Assembly (NCBI RefSeq): GCF_964355755.1
Contig: NC_092674.1
Coordinates: 28,446,001-28,510,000 of the forward strand
DNA length: 64,000 bases
Source of the DNA: Antedon mediterranea
Taxonomy: Eukaryota; Echinodermata; Crinoidea; Comatulida; Antedonidae
Direction of reading: 5' to 3'
Part shown: one piece after another, positions 12,397 through 24,700 of the stretch
How the letters are laid out: each line of letters begins with the position of its first letter
Numbering within the stretch: position 1 is the first letter of the stretch
Notes under the pieces: model-generated
Told to the model about the DNA's origin: nothing
Database searches by the model: none
The model's input: the letters and a program-made list of their open reading frames with translations, nothing else
Position numbers and translations under genes: made by a program

Positions 12397-13632
12397 TTTT
12401 TCCGGTATATAACTGACGTATTATAAACTAATGTCATGTGACAGCAACGCACACGACGTTTATTTTTCAAATAAATTGTTATCACGTTATAAGTTTTAGT
12501 TTTCATCAGAGAAACTTAAACACAATGATATCTGAGACAACAATTTTCTCATAATACATCAGCAATTGGCATGAGTGTACAATGTGTTTAAACGCATGTC
12601 TCATCGTATGCAAATAGTCCAGGTCCCTATGTCAACAAAGGTGCCTTCGTGTGCAGATCATGGGGAAAGTGTAAACATTGTGTTTATGAATATTTCAATC
12701 ATGCTGGTTATAAAAACCCATGTTGTTAAATTTCTAAAATTCATCTTTGACCTCTGACCTCAATTTGAATGTTTTTACCCATTGAAAATAAAATGGTCAT
12801 ATCTTTGCAACGCCTAGATTAAATGAAATGCTTTTAGTGTCAAATTACTTGGGAGATGCATATTAATATTCGTTCTAATGGAAAAGTTGACAAGGCAAAG
12901 ACAAGACAACGCTGAAATGGGAACACAATCAATTACAGAACAATGGATTCGAATATTTTACTGATAAATTAAATAATAATCGAATTTGTTTATAAGATTC
13001 GATTCAGACAGTGCCCACAGGTATTATAATGTTTGGTGGATGCACTGCTTGAAACTTAATAGGCCTAAAGATCTTTACATTACGCTGTCACATATTAGTC
13101 AATAACTGTCAGCGATCAATCAGTGTTCTTATTTGAATGAACAACTCATCATAAACGATCACATTGCAAATTTCAATTTACTGCAATACCAAATGTACCA
13201 GTTTTTCTCGGGTTTCCTTTTTAGAAGGAAAGGGGTTTAATATAACATGCGACTTACATAAACAAACGCACGAAATTCTCCATTAGTCCACCTGAAATAT
13301 GACTGTTGAAATAAGTGCGACGCTGACATGTGACCAATCAGTAAGACTTGTTCGACAATTACAATAGAGACAATACAGAAGATTATTTTACGAATTTTAC
13401 ACCGACACGTGAACAATCAGCAAGCTAAATAATTATTTGATTTTTAGTCGCGTGCAACGCGACTCTACATCTCACTATGTCGGTCGGTTGGTCGGATGGT
13501 TGGATGGTCGACTGGTAAACTCAAATTTGAGCACTCGACTGCAGTCATGTATGTGGCCTTGTATTTTTAAAGATTGCGCTATACGGTGCTGGATTTCGCC
13601 AAAGAAAATATAAGAGCAATGTCCCGCGCGCC

Positions 13633-13765
13633 TTAAGCGTGGTTCCCACTAGAACGCAACGCAACGACGTATCGACGCAAGGTGCTGTATTTGCGTAATC
13701 ACAAGTGGGAACCGACCACGCAATAGTACTGAAAACATCGCAGGTTTGATTTCACGCAGACCGAT
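13633..13765. mobile_element. MITE family 1b, truncated
   Basis: The left end GCGTGGTTCCCACTAG and the GTGGGAACCGACC interior are present; the right end is lost. It lies upstream of copy B at the end of the duplicated block. Confidence 0.6.
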
Positions 13766-13769
13766 AGGC

Positions 13770-14990
13770 TCAACACAGGCGTAGCAGTGCGTACAGCGTA
13801 GGGCATATCTGATTGGTCGATTGCAGCAGCCATCTTGTTGGTTCCCTCTCCATGGAGAATCACTTTTTGAACTGCAATTACATTACAGATTCCCATCCAG
13901 CTTTCGGCTATTACAGATCACTGTAAAACATCGCAACCACGACCACGTCGCGAAGTCGAGTTGTAAGCAAAGTGCACCCTCTATAAAGTTAAGGTAGAAG
14001 TAAAAACATAAATGAGAAACGGATACGGTATATGTGCGTGTACAATTTTAATTCATATAACAAGAGAAAAACCATTATTGAACCTAAACTTACACAACTA
14101 TCTATTTGTGTTTGACGTGCTTGAAAAGCAATGAACAAACAGGTTATCTACTTTGTGGGTTCATAAAAGGGACTAAGGCGAAGCGGTAAATTTTTCAAAA
14201 ATGGTGCGATCTCATTTACAAGTTTTATTAGTATTCACAAAAATACGAGTTAAACAGATCATCTTTGTTTTGCACTACAACAAACAGACAAAACGTTACT
14301 CCGCTTCGTCTTAAGCCTGCTTTCCTGTCGACGTAAGAAGTCGAATTTTGCAACGATTCTTGCGTTTCTTGCGTTTCTTACGAAAATTGAGAAAAAATTG
14401 ACGTCGTTGATGTACTGTACAACTAACAAAACCTTACTCGGCTTCATGATTCATGACGTTGACGTACAAACTGTACAAACGTTAAAACTTAACCGCATAC
14501 ATTCTTTGACGTATAAACTGTACAAATTAAAAAAAAACGTTTTTTGACCGCTTTTATCGTTAATGTAGGCCTACAAACTTACAAAACGTTCCTTAACCGC
14601 TTTTATACACACAAACGAAATGAAGTTACTGATAAATAATTTGTTACTGAATTTTAAATTTGGCATACGGTTTCACTTTAAAGTTAAATAACGATTTTAA
14701 ACTGTACAATATTGTTTGCTAATTTATCAAATACTAGTACATTGATGCAAGTTACTAACAACTATTGTTGAGTTATTAAACGATTTCTCTATAGCTCTAG
14801 CTTAAAAGTATTTCTTTTTTTCGTTGCCACCAGAAAAAATGTCCTTAGATATTTCATTTCTGTAAATCCATTTTATTTTCGTCTATAACTGAAACTTGAT
14901 TGTTGTTTACAGGAACATTATCTGTAAAGTAGCAAATAATTAGTTTTTTCTTATTAGTTTACATATACTACTTGCCTCATGCGTAAAGCT
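13770..14990. other. Spacer between receptor copies without recognised genes
   Basis: AT-rich DNA with short repeated motifs (ACGTACAAACTGTACAAACG-like, about 14.46-14.6 kb). The missing last exon and poly(A) site of copy A may be here, but I found no exon with a matching phase. Confidence 0.4.
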
Positions 14991-14993
14991 TGG

Positions 14994-15161
14994 TTCCCAC
15001 GCAACACAAGGACGTAACGCAACGCAAGTGAATTGACCAATCACAAGCGATGGCTTATTCGCTTGTGATTGCTAACTGTCTATAACTTCGCTTGTCATTG
15101 GTTAAAACACTTGCGTTGCGTTTACGTCCTTGCGTTACGTTTTAGTGGGAACCAAGCTTTA
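14994..15161. mobile_element. MITE family 1a
   Basis: Complete element with AAGCTTGGTTCCCAC and GTGGGAACCAAGCTT ends and the CCAAT hairpin centre, downstream of copy A. Confidence 0.8.
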
Positions 15162-15248
15162 AGCATAGTCACACCGTAACATCAAAGTAGGCCTACTACT
15201 GCAGATTCATATTATACTCTATCATGCTGTTAATTCGTGTAGACTGAT

Positions 15249-15412
15249 GCTTGGTTCCCACTAGAGACGCAACACACAGAGGTAATGCAACTTATAATAG
15301 TGGTTGACCAATTACCAGCGACGGATTATTCAAATGAGTCGCTTGTCATTGGTCAAACACGCTAGTGTTGCGTTTACGTCCTTGTGTTGCGTCGTAGTGG
15401 GAACCAAGCTTA
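15249..15412. mobile_element. MITE family 1a, just downstream of copy A tail exon
   Basis: Ends GCTTGGTTCCCACTAG and GTAGTGGGAACCAAGC. It starts about 60 bases past the tail exon's donor; unspliced read-through would terminate inside it at 15330. Confidence 0.78.
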
Positions 15413-15472
15413 ATAGTGATTTATGCCGAAACCTAAACCCGGGATTATAATTCATCATGTGTGTAGGCCTAC

Positions 15473-15706
15473 CTTGTTTTGCATTAGATGGTTTGGCAGA
15501 GCATTGTCGACACTTTTTGATCGTTTGCACCGCTTTTAGGTACTGTTCCTCAATCGATTCCAGCTCTTCGTCTCTGATACCACCTCCCTCACTTGTTTCC
15601 AATCTGCTGGAGATAAGTACAGCCTTCTTCGAAGATTGTCTCAAGAACGGCAAAAGTTGTCGTTTTCTAAGAACGGTTTCTGGCAAGTCGGATAGTTGAA
15701 TGTTAT
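15473..15706 (-). CDS. Copy A exon 22: cytoplasmic tail segment
   Basis: The reading frame continues from exon 21 in phase 1 as DNIQLSDLPETVLRKRQ, then a charged, helix-forming stretch (RDEELESIEEQYLKAVQ) and KKCRQCSAKPSNAKQ. The donor CAAG|GTAGGC ends it in phase 1. Without splicing, the frame runs into a MITE at 15.41 kb and stops at 15330. I prefer splicing, but the next exon was not found between 13.4 and 15.4 kb. Possible phosphorylation sites are plentiful. Confidence 0.55.
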
Positions 15707-18700
15707 CTTAAAAGAGACAAATAAAGCAAAATCTTAAACAGCAGTGTCGAATTGTTGTCACTTCCTCTTTTCGGATTTCATTGTTTTATGTAGTAGTGCT
15801 GTTGTCGCAAGAGGAAAGACATCACGATACTGTGTAACAGTTTGGACACGATTTCAAACCTCGGAAACAGATTTGTACCAGGACCATAATAAACAAGCAG
15901 CCACGTTACAATGCCACTTAAAACTTACCCATACACATGGAAAAATCCTGGATTTTTTTAATGCGCAAAGTTCTACATTTTGCATTGTAATTTTGGTGTT
16001 GGTCAATCAGCCTTCAAGGGTATTCAAAAAAAATTATTGCTCATGAATTAAACTTTATACCAAGGCAATCTAACAATATAATGCTGATAGAGGAACTCGC
16101 AACAGTCATTTGAACTTATGTATGGCTGCAACACAAGTACTAACAGTACATATTCTTCGCGGTTCGCGGTGTCTGTTAAGGGGCGTGGAACTGATCGTGT
16201 CGCGGCCACAGATAACCCATTTGATCCCCGATTAGATTGCCTTGCTTAAACTTACCAACTTCTTTCTGCTGTGTACTCATGGTTGATGTCTCCGATGTCA
16301 ATGATTTCTTCTTTGTGTCACTAGACACGTACGATGAAAACGTGTATAGATAAGGGTTGAGAGCTGAATTCAATGGTAAAATAAAAACAGCTGTCCATGC
16401 CACGACAGTACCCGGTATATCAAGATTCTCAACCGAATGAGCCAAAATACCCATGATGATGATTGGTAGCCAGCACGCCATATCCGTGAAAACAATGAAT
16501 GCCATTTTGGCTGCCATCTTGAGTTCCTTTTTCTTGTTGTCTGTTGACTGGTTAATATTGTCCTTCAAATTCTTAGCTGATTTCTTGACACTTACGTACA
16601 TCGTTATGTAACAGAATGCCATTACCAGAAAACTCAGCGAATTCACTCCGAAGAAGAAGGTCATTGCATAGCCAGGAGCAGGGATGGTTTGATGCGAGAT
16701 TGGTAAAGCTAAACACACAGAATTCGCGCCGTAAAACTTGTCTGCTTTTACGAATATAATCGGCGCAATAGAAACGACGAACACCAAAATCCAGCCTAAA
16801 ACAAGAACGCGAATGGCGCTCTTTGGTCGCAGTTTGTATCCACCGAACGGGTACACAATGCAAATAAATCGATCGACTGTTATGACTGTTAAAATAAAGA
16901 CAGACATCTCAGAAGAGAAAGTAGCAAGAAACCCAGCTAAGCTGCACACAAAGCTGTCTTTCCATTTCTCAGCATAGTCTATATAGTCACCGTAGTAATA
17001 GGCATCAGCTGACGCTATCACCAGTAGGTAGACACCCATGAAGAGATCAGAAACCGCAAGATTTTGAATCAGGTAACCCTGTACCTTGTTCATTTCTTTA
17101 GATCGTAAACGCCAGACCAATACAAAGATGTTCCCTACGAAAGCGCTGACGCCCAGAATCCAGATGAACACTCGTAGAACGGGCTCCTTCATCAGTTCCT
17201 TACAAGACGAAAATGGATCTCCTTCCGGGTAGCATTTATCAATCTCTGTATCACAGCAGAATTTACGATAATCGGTTCTCCTGAAATCATTACAAAGTTG
17301 TAATCAACTTCCGAGAGCTTCACAATATTAATAATAATAATGATATTTATTTCGTCACCAATGAAAAATAACCAGGAGTGAGAATAGGCTAAAGCCTAAA
17401 TAGATTCTGCACTTACTCCATACAAACAGTCAAAATATAACCTTATATATAAGAAAATTAAATAAAGTAATATTTAAATAAAACTATACATAATTATAAT
17501 TAATAATTAATATTTTAAGCCAAAATATCTGATATGGTAAATAATATACAATAGATTCAACTTACAGTAGAGTCAGCTGTAAATTTTTGAACGTATCAAC
17601 GGGAACTTCATCAATGAGATTTGCTTTAATGTTACTGAAATAATGCATTAGTATTAATAATAATACACTCAGTGCTGTATCTCCACTGTATCATAGGAAC
17701 ATTTGGTAATACAGCATTCCATGCGTACAAGCATGCACTTTAAAAATAGCGTTTAAATCTTAACCATCTATTTTGTACCCACTTTTTCCACACATTTAGC
17801 CTGTAAACACAACATATTTAGCGTGTATAAAATCTAAACGTGTCTATAGCTACAAGTTTTTCCTCCACTCGTTTAGCAGTCACCATTATGTTCAGTCAAC
17901 ATGTTTAGGCACCTATTTAGCGTTGCGTGCATATGATGTTACTGTGGCAAAAAAAAAGCTTTACACATGAGCTCCACACATGGCAAATTAAACACGTTTA
18001 AAACCTAAACGTGTCTTTATATTGCTCCACATGTTTAACAATCAACACGTCACTGATGTGTTAAGTTGGATACATACTACATGTTTAGAATGTATTTAGA
18101 ACCTAAACAGTTTCATATCTAAACATGTTTAAGGCTAAATGTGTGGGAAAAGTGGATACAAAATATATGTTTAAGATCTAAACACTATTTTTATAGTGTG
18201 AATAAGCATACATGGTTTTTACTTACACTTCTCTAAGTGCTTGTGTTAGTACGCTGGTGTGAATACGGCGAATGTTGTTAAAGCTCAAGTCGCTAAAAAA
18301 ATAATTAATTTTAATTTTTTTAATAGTTAATTAATACTCAATTTTTAATTACAAAATATTTGCGTCATTGTGGCATACACCTCCGACAATAAGGTTATGT
18401 TTTCGCTATCTTGGGTCATATTTTTTTTCTTAACAGTCATAACTCTGTATCCCACTAGGACGCAACGCAAAGTCGTAAACGCACCGCAGGGTCGCAAACG
18501 CAACGCAAGCGGGTTGACCAACGACAATTGACACTCTGAATAATCAATCACTTTAATTGGTCAGATCACTTGCGTTGCGTTGCGTCGTAGCTGGAAGCTT
18601 TTTTAATTGAACACACGATTAAAAAAATGTCGTAAACAACTTCTCTTACACAGACCTTCTGATACGTTTATGTACCAGAAACGATCGCATTATAATGACG

Positions 18701-21700
18701 ATTTTTATAATAACAATTATTATTATTTCAAAAAATCGAAATGAAATCTTACAGATTTCTCAGGTTAAACAATTCTTTAAACACGTCAGTAGGAAGAGAT
18801 TTTATGTTATTGTGCGACAGATCTCTGGAATAGAAAAAAAAATATAGAAATTACAAATATACATACTACTTTAATATTATTATTATTAGAAACGCTATTT
18901 GGCATCTAAGATATAGACGTTGAAGCGAACATGAAGTGTACTACATGCAATTTTAAATACTTACAACGTGTGAAGAAATTTAAATTCATCAATAATTTTA
19001 AAGAAATGTGTTGCGTTCTTTTGTAAACATCCACTTAGGTTTCTAAAATGAAAAAAAGTAAGAAGAATTGAACGTCTTAACCGTACAGAGAGTTGAATAT
19101 TTAAGGGCCTGGAGATGATGGTATTGAAACTTAGCCGGTTCCAGAGGCGTTACGCAGATGCCTTGGGGTTTTTAGCCCTTTTTTAATACCGGTTTTTTTC
19201 CTCTGGGCACTGCTCAGGTGCTCCCATAAGCTCCGGAGCCCCTGGGTTTAGTCATTGAGCGCTCATCATAGCCATTAACGTCACTGGTTCTCGCATGCTG
19301 CATGACACATGAAGGTGGTCTATTATGGTGTGGAAAAGAAGACTGTAAAAGTATTTTCGGTATTTTACTTTTACTCACAAATATCTAGCAGACACCGGAA
19401 GTAGCTGCACGTCAGCGATGCTCAAATAATTTGCAGGTGACGTCACACAATCTACTACAAATCCCGAACAAGTGCAACTTGGCGGGCATGAGATACCTAC
19501 AATATAACAGGTAATTTAAAGAGTAATATAAAACTGAAATATGTATCAATTGCGCGAAGAAAAAACCTTTTTAATATATGTAAAATGTCATCAACAGAAC
19601 AATAATAATGAAATGTCCTTAGATAGATTCCATAACAACGCAACGCAGCGCGTATCGACGCTAAGTGCTGTATTGCGTAATCACAAGTGGGAACCGACGA
19701 CTGCAAACATCGCAGGTCTGATTTCACGCAGGCGGGGACAAACACAATGATTGGAAGGGCCTTTTCTTACGTTGCGTAGATTGCGTTACGTTGCGTCGCT
19801 AGTGAGAACTAAGCTTAAGTCATAAAACGTTACAACTTTTAACTTACCACAAAACTGTTCGTCATCACCGCTTGGACAGTGCTTCACACCATCACATACT
19901 TCCAATGGCGATAGGTATTGCTTGGACGAGCGACAGCGGTAAAAGTTAGGCAGTACATAATCATCTGAAGCATTATACAAAAAAAAACTCAATACGTTTT
20001 ATGTTGTATCGCTGTATAAAGCTTGGTTCCCACTAGAACGTAACGCAAGGACGTAAACGCAACGTAAGCGTGTTGACCAATGACAAGCGAAGTTATAGAC
20101 AGTTAGCAATCACAAGCGAATAAGCCATCGCTTGTGATTGGTCAATTCACTTGCGTTGCGTTACGTCCTTGCGTTGCATGGGAACCACGCTTAAGTAACA
20201 TTGAAAATGACGCGTCTTTCAACCAGGAACAACCAAAATTGTGTGACGATATAGAGGGCGCTATACACATAATTTTTTTTTCTGTCTCTAAGTTTTCGTA
20301 GCCAGGATGAGCACAAGGCGTGTCGTCACACATCATCTAGCTAGCTAATGGAGTTTTTTGGTAATCGGATAATAATTAGATAATTTCTTTTTCTTTCCCA
20401 AATATAAATGACAAAAAAAAGGAGCATACCGCAATGATTCTCATCCTCTCCATTCGGACAGTCCCATTCCTTGTTACATCGTAGCCTTAACGGAATACAG
20501 TACGAATCAGGGCATTTGTACATATAAATCGAACACTCAAATGTTTCTGTTGGATGAATAACATGCTAAGTAATAATTACATCACTTTACATTTATGTAT
20601 TTTCAGGGAATGATGACGATTGTACGCGACAGTGTATAGCGCTGTAGGCCTGCTGTATGTACTACTGTATCTACTGTAGCAATGATTATAAAATATGCAT
20701 CCTCCATAATATATATGCGTGGAAATAAAAACCAACTGAATTGAAGGCAGTATGCCTGAATAGCGCCAACTATCATACAAAAACCATTCAGTGGAGTTTA
20801 ATCGCACGCACACTTACAAACTGAAAAACCAGACTTCTTACCGCAATCTCTTAGATGTGTCACATCTCTGCACCCAACTTGAATTCCGTATATATCAATA
20901 TCATATATGCATTCTAACGTCTTGTTATAGCAGGCGCCATTATCACAAACGCCTTCATCATCCGCACAAAAATCGTCGGATGTTGCCGTTCTATATTCTA
21001 TATGCAAATTATACAATTATTTTATTTTTTTGCTAGTGTCATAAATACAGAAAAGATAGGTGCTTTGCTTGACCAGTGTGACGCTTCGATATGCACTACA
21101 TGACGCTTTGCTGTGCCTGTGACGCTTCCTTATGCACTACATGACGCTTTGCTGTGCGTGTGACCTCATTATGCACATGACGCTTTCCTGTGCGTTAGGA
21201 CGCTTTGTTCATGCACATGACGCTTTGTACTGCACCAAAGGCTCGGTGTACAGACGCTTCGTTATGTACTAAATGACGCTTTACTTGGTGTATGACGCTT
21301 TACTATGCACATGACGCTTTGCTGTGCGTTATGACGCTTTGTTTATGCACATGACGCTTTGCTCTGCTTCCAAAAGCTTCATAATAATAAGGAAGGAATG
21401 AAGAGAAACCGTATATCTGTCTGAAGAGAAACCGTATATGCCATATATTTATAAATATTTGTCGTATTTAATATGTTAACTACAGTACATACCACATTCA
21501 TCATATTCATCTTCATGATTTCTACCTGGGCAGTCGACTGTCCCGTCACATACAGCGTGCTCTGGAATACAACTACCATCATAACACTGGATAAACCCAG
21601 ATGCACAGGCATCTAATATGAACAAGACAATGAGCATTTAGCGGTACGTTCGAGCAATGCGTCTCGTGGGATTTTTGTTGACGCATCAAATATCATAACG

Positions 21701-24700
21701 TAGGCCTAAATAGCACAGCCCTACCAATGTTACACGTAGAAGTGAGAAACTTATTTTCTGACATGAGAAATGCTTTATTTCACTCTGTCTTTATTTACGA
21801 GATTCCGGTACATATTACGGAAATGTCCCTTTACAATGAAAGTAAAATTTTTCTCTGATTTTTGTATTTTTCATATAACCGGATTGTAAATGCTTAATTA
21901 TGTCAACCAACACTATTAGCGAGTCTGAGATATTTTTATTGCTTTTTGACACTCCGCCAGAATGGTGTCCTGGTTTTTTTTTGTATTGTTATCATCATGT
22001 ATACTTGTTTTTTATGTGTTATTTATGTTTTCTGGAAAATAAATGAATATGAATGTGCATTTATTACATAATGAATTACAAGAAATTGTTATTTTTACCA
22101 CAATATTCATCTTCGTCCTCATTTTGGTCACAGTCTTTGACGCCATTGCAAAATAAGTTTTCATTTATACAGTTTCCACTTCCACAAGCCCTTTTACCGT
22201 CTGGACACGTGCGGGTAAAGTCTACGAAAATACATTTATAACAACTATAATTCATAGATACAATAAAGTTTAACTGCCCATAGACCTTTTCAATACTCTC
22301 AACAAATGTATAATATTCCTTGTCTTAACTTATCGGTAGTGTAAATACTTACTACAGGAATTTTCATCGTCCTCATTTCGCAAATCCACTTTGCCGTCAC
22401 ACAACAAAGACAGTGAAACGCATTTTTGCTCTTGTTCTGACGTGCAAAACAAAGCTGAAAACACAACATGTTGGGTATGTCTTATTCTGGGTTCCAGACA
22501 GAGTTTTGACTTAATATTAGTATAAGACAAATAGTTTGGCACATATGGCGTTTCATACGTATACTATTTTCCAGACAAAACTCGAATCGACTGGTGGACT
22601 AAGACAATAACTACAGACTTGGGGCAAGTCTAGATATGTCGTTAACAATTTTTGCACAATTCATGGTTATGAATTCCACAAATTTGGTCTTATTGAAAAG
22701 GGACTTATCATTACTATTATTTATTCAGGCAAAAGATACATTTACACAATTCTCTATATCCGGAGTAATCTCAATAATTAGAGTAATCTCCTATATATCT
22801 GATATTGAGATCTCACTGTTCCCTAATTACTTACTTTGTTCTCTTTCTTGGCACATAACTCCGTCTTCATCGGATGCGTCAGCGCAATCGTTCACACTAT
22901 CACAAGTAAACGCGTCAGCAACGCAATCTCCAGACTTACATTGGAAATAATGAGGTGATTGACAGATCGACGGTTCTTTAGAATCTTCAATAGTCATACT
23001 CACATTCTTAGTGAATACTGCGAAACAAAATGATAAAAATAAGTGTCAAAGAGAAGCGACGCAGAAATCACAAATTATTTATTTAAACATGTGGAGCAAT
23101 ATAAAGACACGTTTATGTTTTAAACGTGTTTAATTTGCCATGTGTAGAGCTCATGTGTAGAGCTTTATTCCGCCACAGAAAACAATCGTATGCACGCAAC
23201 GCTAAACACGTACCTGCTAAACACGTGAATGATTTAAACACGCTTAGCATGTAACTACGTGTTTAAAAACTCCACACTATTTTTACAGTGTAAGATCTCA
23301 TCACTCTTCCTTTAAAAGTAAGTGTCAAAGAGGAGCGAATGCAGAACTATTTGTATCCGTTGACCATCAAACATAGTCAATAAGGTAGACTGGTAGTAGA
23401 GAAATATAACTAATAGAACATAATTCATGCATCCCCTATATACCAAAGAAAAGTCTGAATATAGAGGTGCGACCAAGACGCACATATCGTCTTTCGGGAC
23501 GAATTCACCTATGAAAAGTCTGGATAAGCTCATGAGACTAAAATTGTATGATGCTTCAGTGCCACGCTTATGTGAGGTTCAGATAATTTATATTATGTAT
23601 AATACAGGCATAACGTACAACTTGTATGCACTTGTATGCATATTAAAAAGATGATATTTGAAACATATTGCTAGCTACTATTGCTACTGCAAAATTGGGG
23701 TTGTAAACATTTAGCTTACTATCACTTTGTTGTGTTTGTGTTTTTTGTTTTTTTTTTTTTTTTTTTTCTGTCTCAAAATGTCATTTTTTGTTTGTTAATG
23801 TACTGCGTCCGTATAATATGTTTTATGTTTATGCTTAGGACTACAAAGACAAGCCACTTTGGCTTCTGTGTATCTTAACCCATAAACTTTGTAAAATATT
23901 GAATATTGAATAAATGTTGTATAAAAAAAAAAAAAAAAAAAAATTGTATGGCTTGTGTGCATTCTTTTTTATGAGATTCTCAGTTCGAGTCGTCTTGATT
24001 CGTCGGTGCTGTCTGAGTTGCTGCACGACGTGACGAATAGTCTGTCGAGATAGCGTCGGGCGTAGTTTTTAGGTCGTCGGGACGCGACAACTCGTCGGGC
24101 CTCGTCGTACAACGCTATCTGAGTTATACAGCATCTGTTGTGATTCTCTCGTATCATGGAATATTAAGTTTTAAGGGTTTGTTTGGGGTGTATGATACAT
24201 GCTTCACATTGTGTTTTTTTGCATGTGATGATGTCTCACGAAATGTGCCTATGATTACAGATTAAAACACAGTACTGAAAATCAGCTCCTTATTTGGCCA
24301 TTATTCTGAGCCTGTGTACAGTACAAACTACGGTGGTTATTATGACGGCGGTTATTATGTGAGGGTGGTTATTATGTGACGGCGGTTATTATTTGACGGC
24401 GGTTATTATGTGAGGGCGGTTATTATGTGACGGCGGTTATTATGTGACGGCTGTTATTATGTGAGGGCGGTTATTATGTGACGGCTGTTATTATGTGACG
24501 GCTGTTATTATGTGAGGGCGGTTATTATGTGAGGGCGGTTATTATGTGACGGCGGTTATTATGTGACGGCAGTTATTATGTGACGGCGGTTATTATGTGA
24601 CGGCGGTTATTATGTGACAGTGGTTATTATGTGACGGCGGTTATTATGTGACGGCTGTTATTATGTGAGGGCGGTTATTATGTGACGGCTGTTATTATGT

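Noticed and set aside
16176-16255. C-terminal extension of the 7TM exon to the stop at 16176
   Set aside because: A perfect GTAAGT donor at the right phase precedes it and joins to an open downstream exon, so this part is probably intron. Kept as an open question among the findings.
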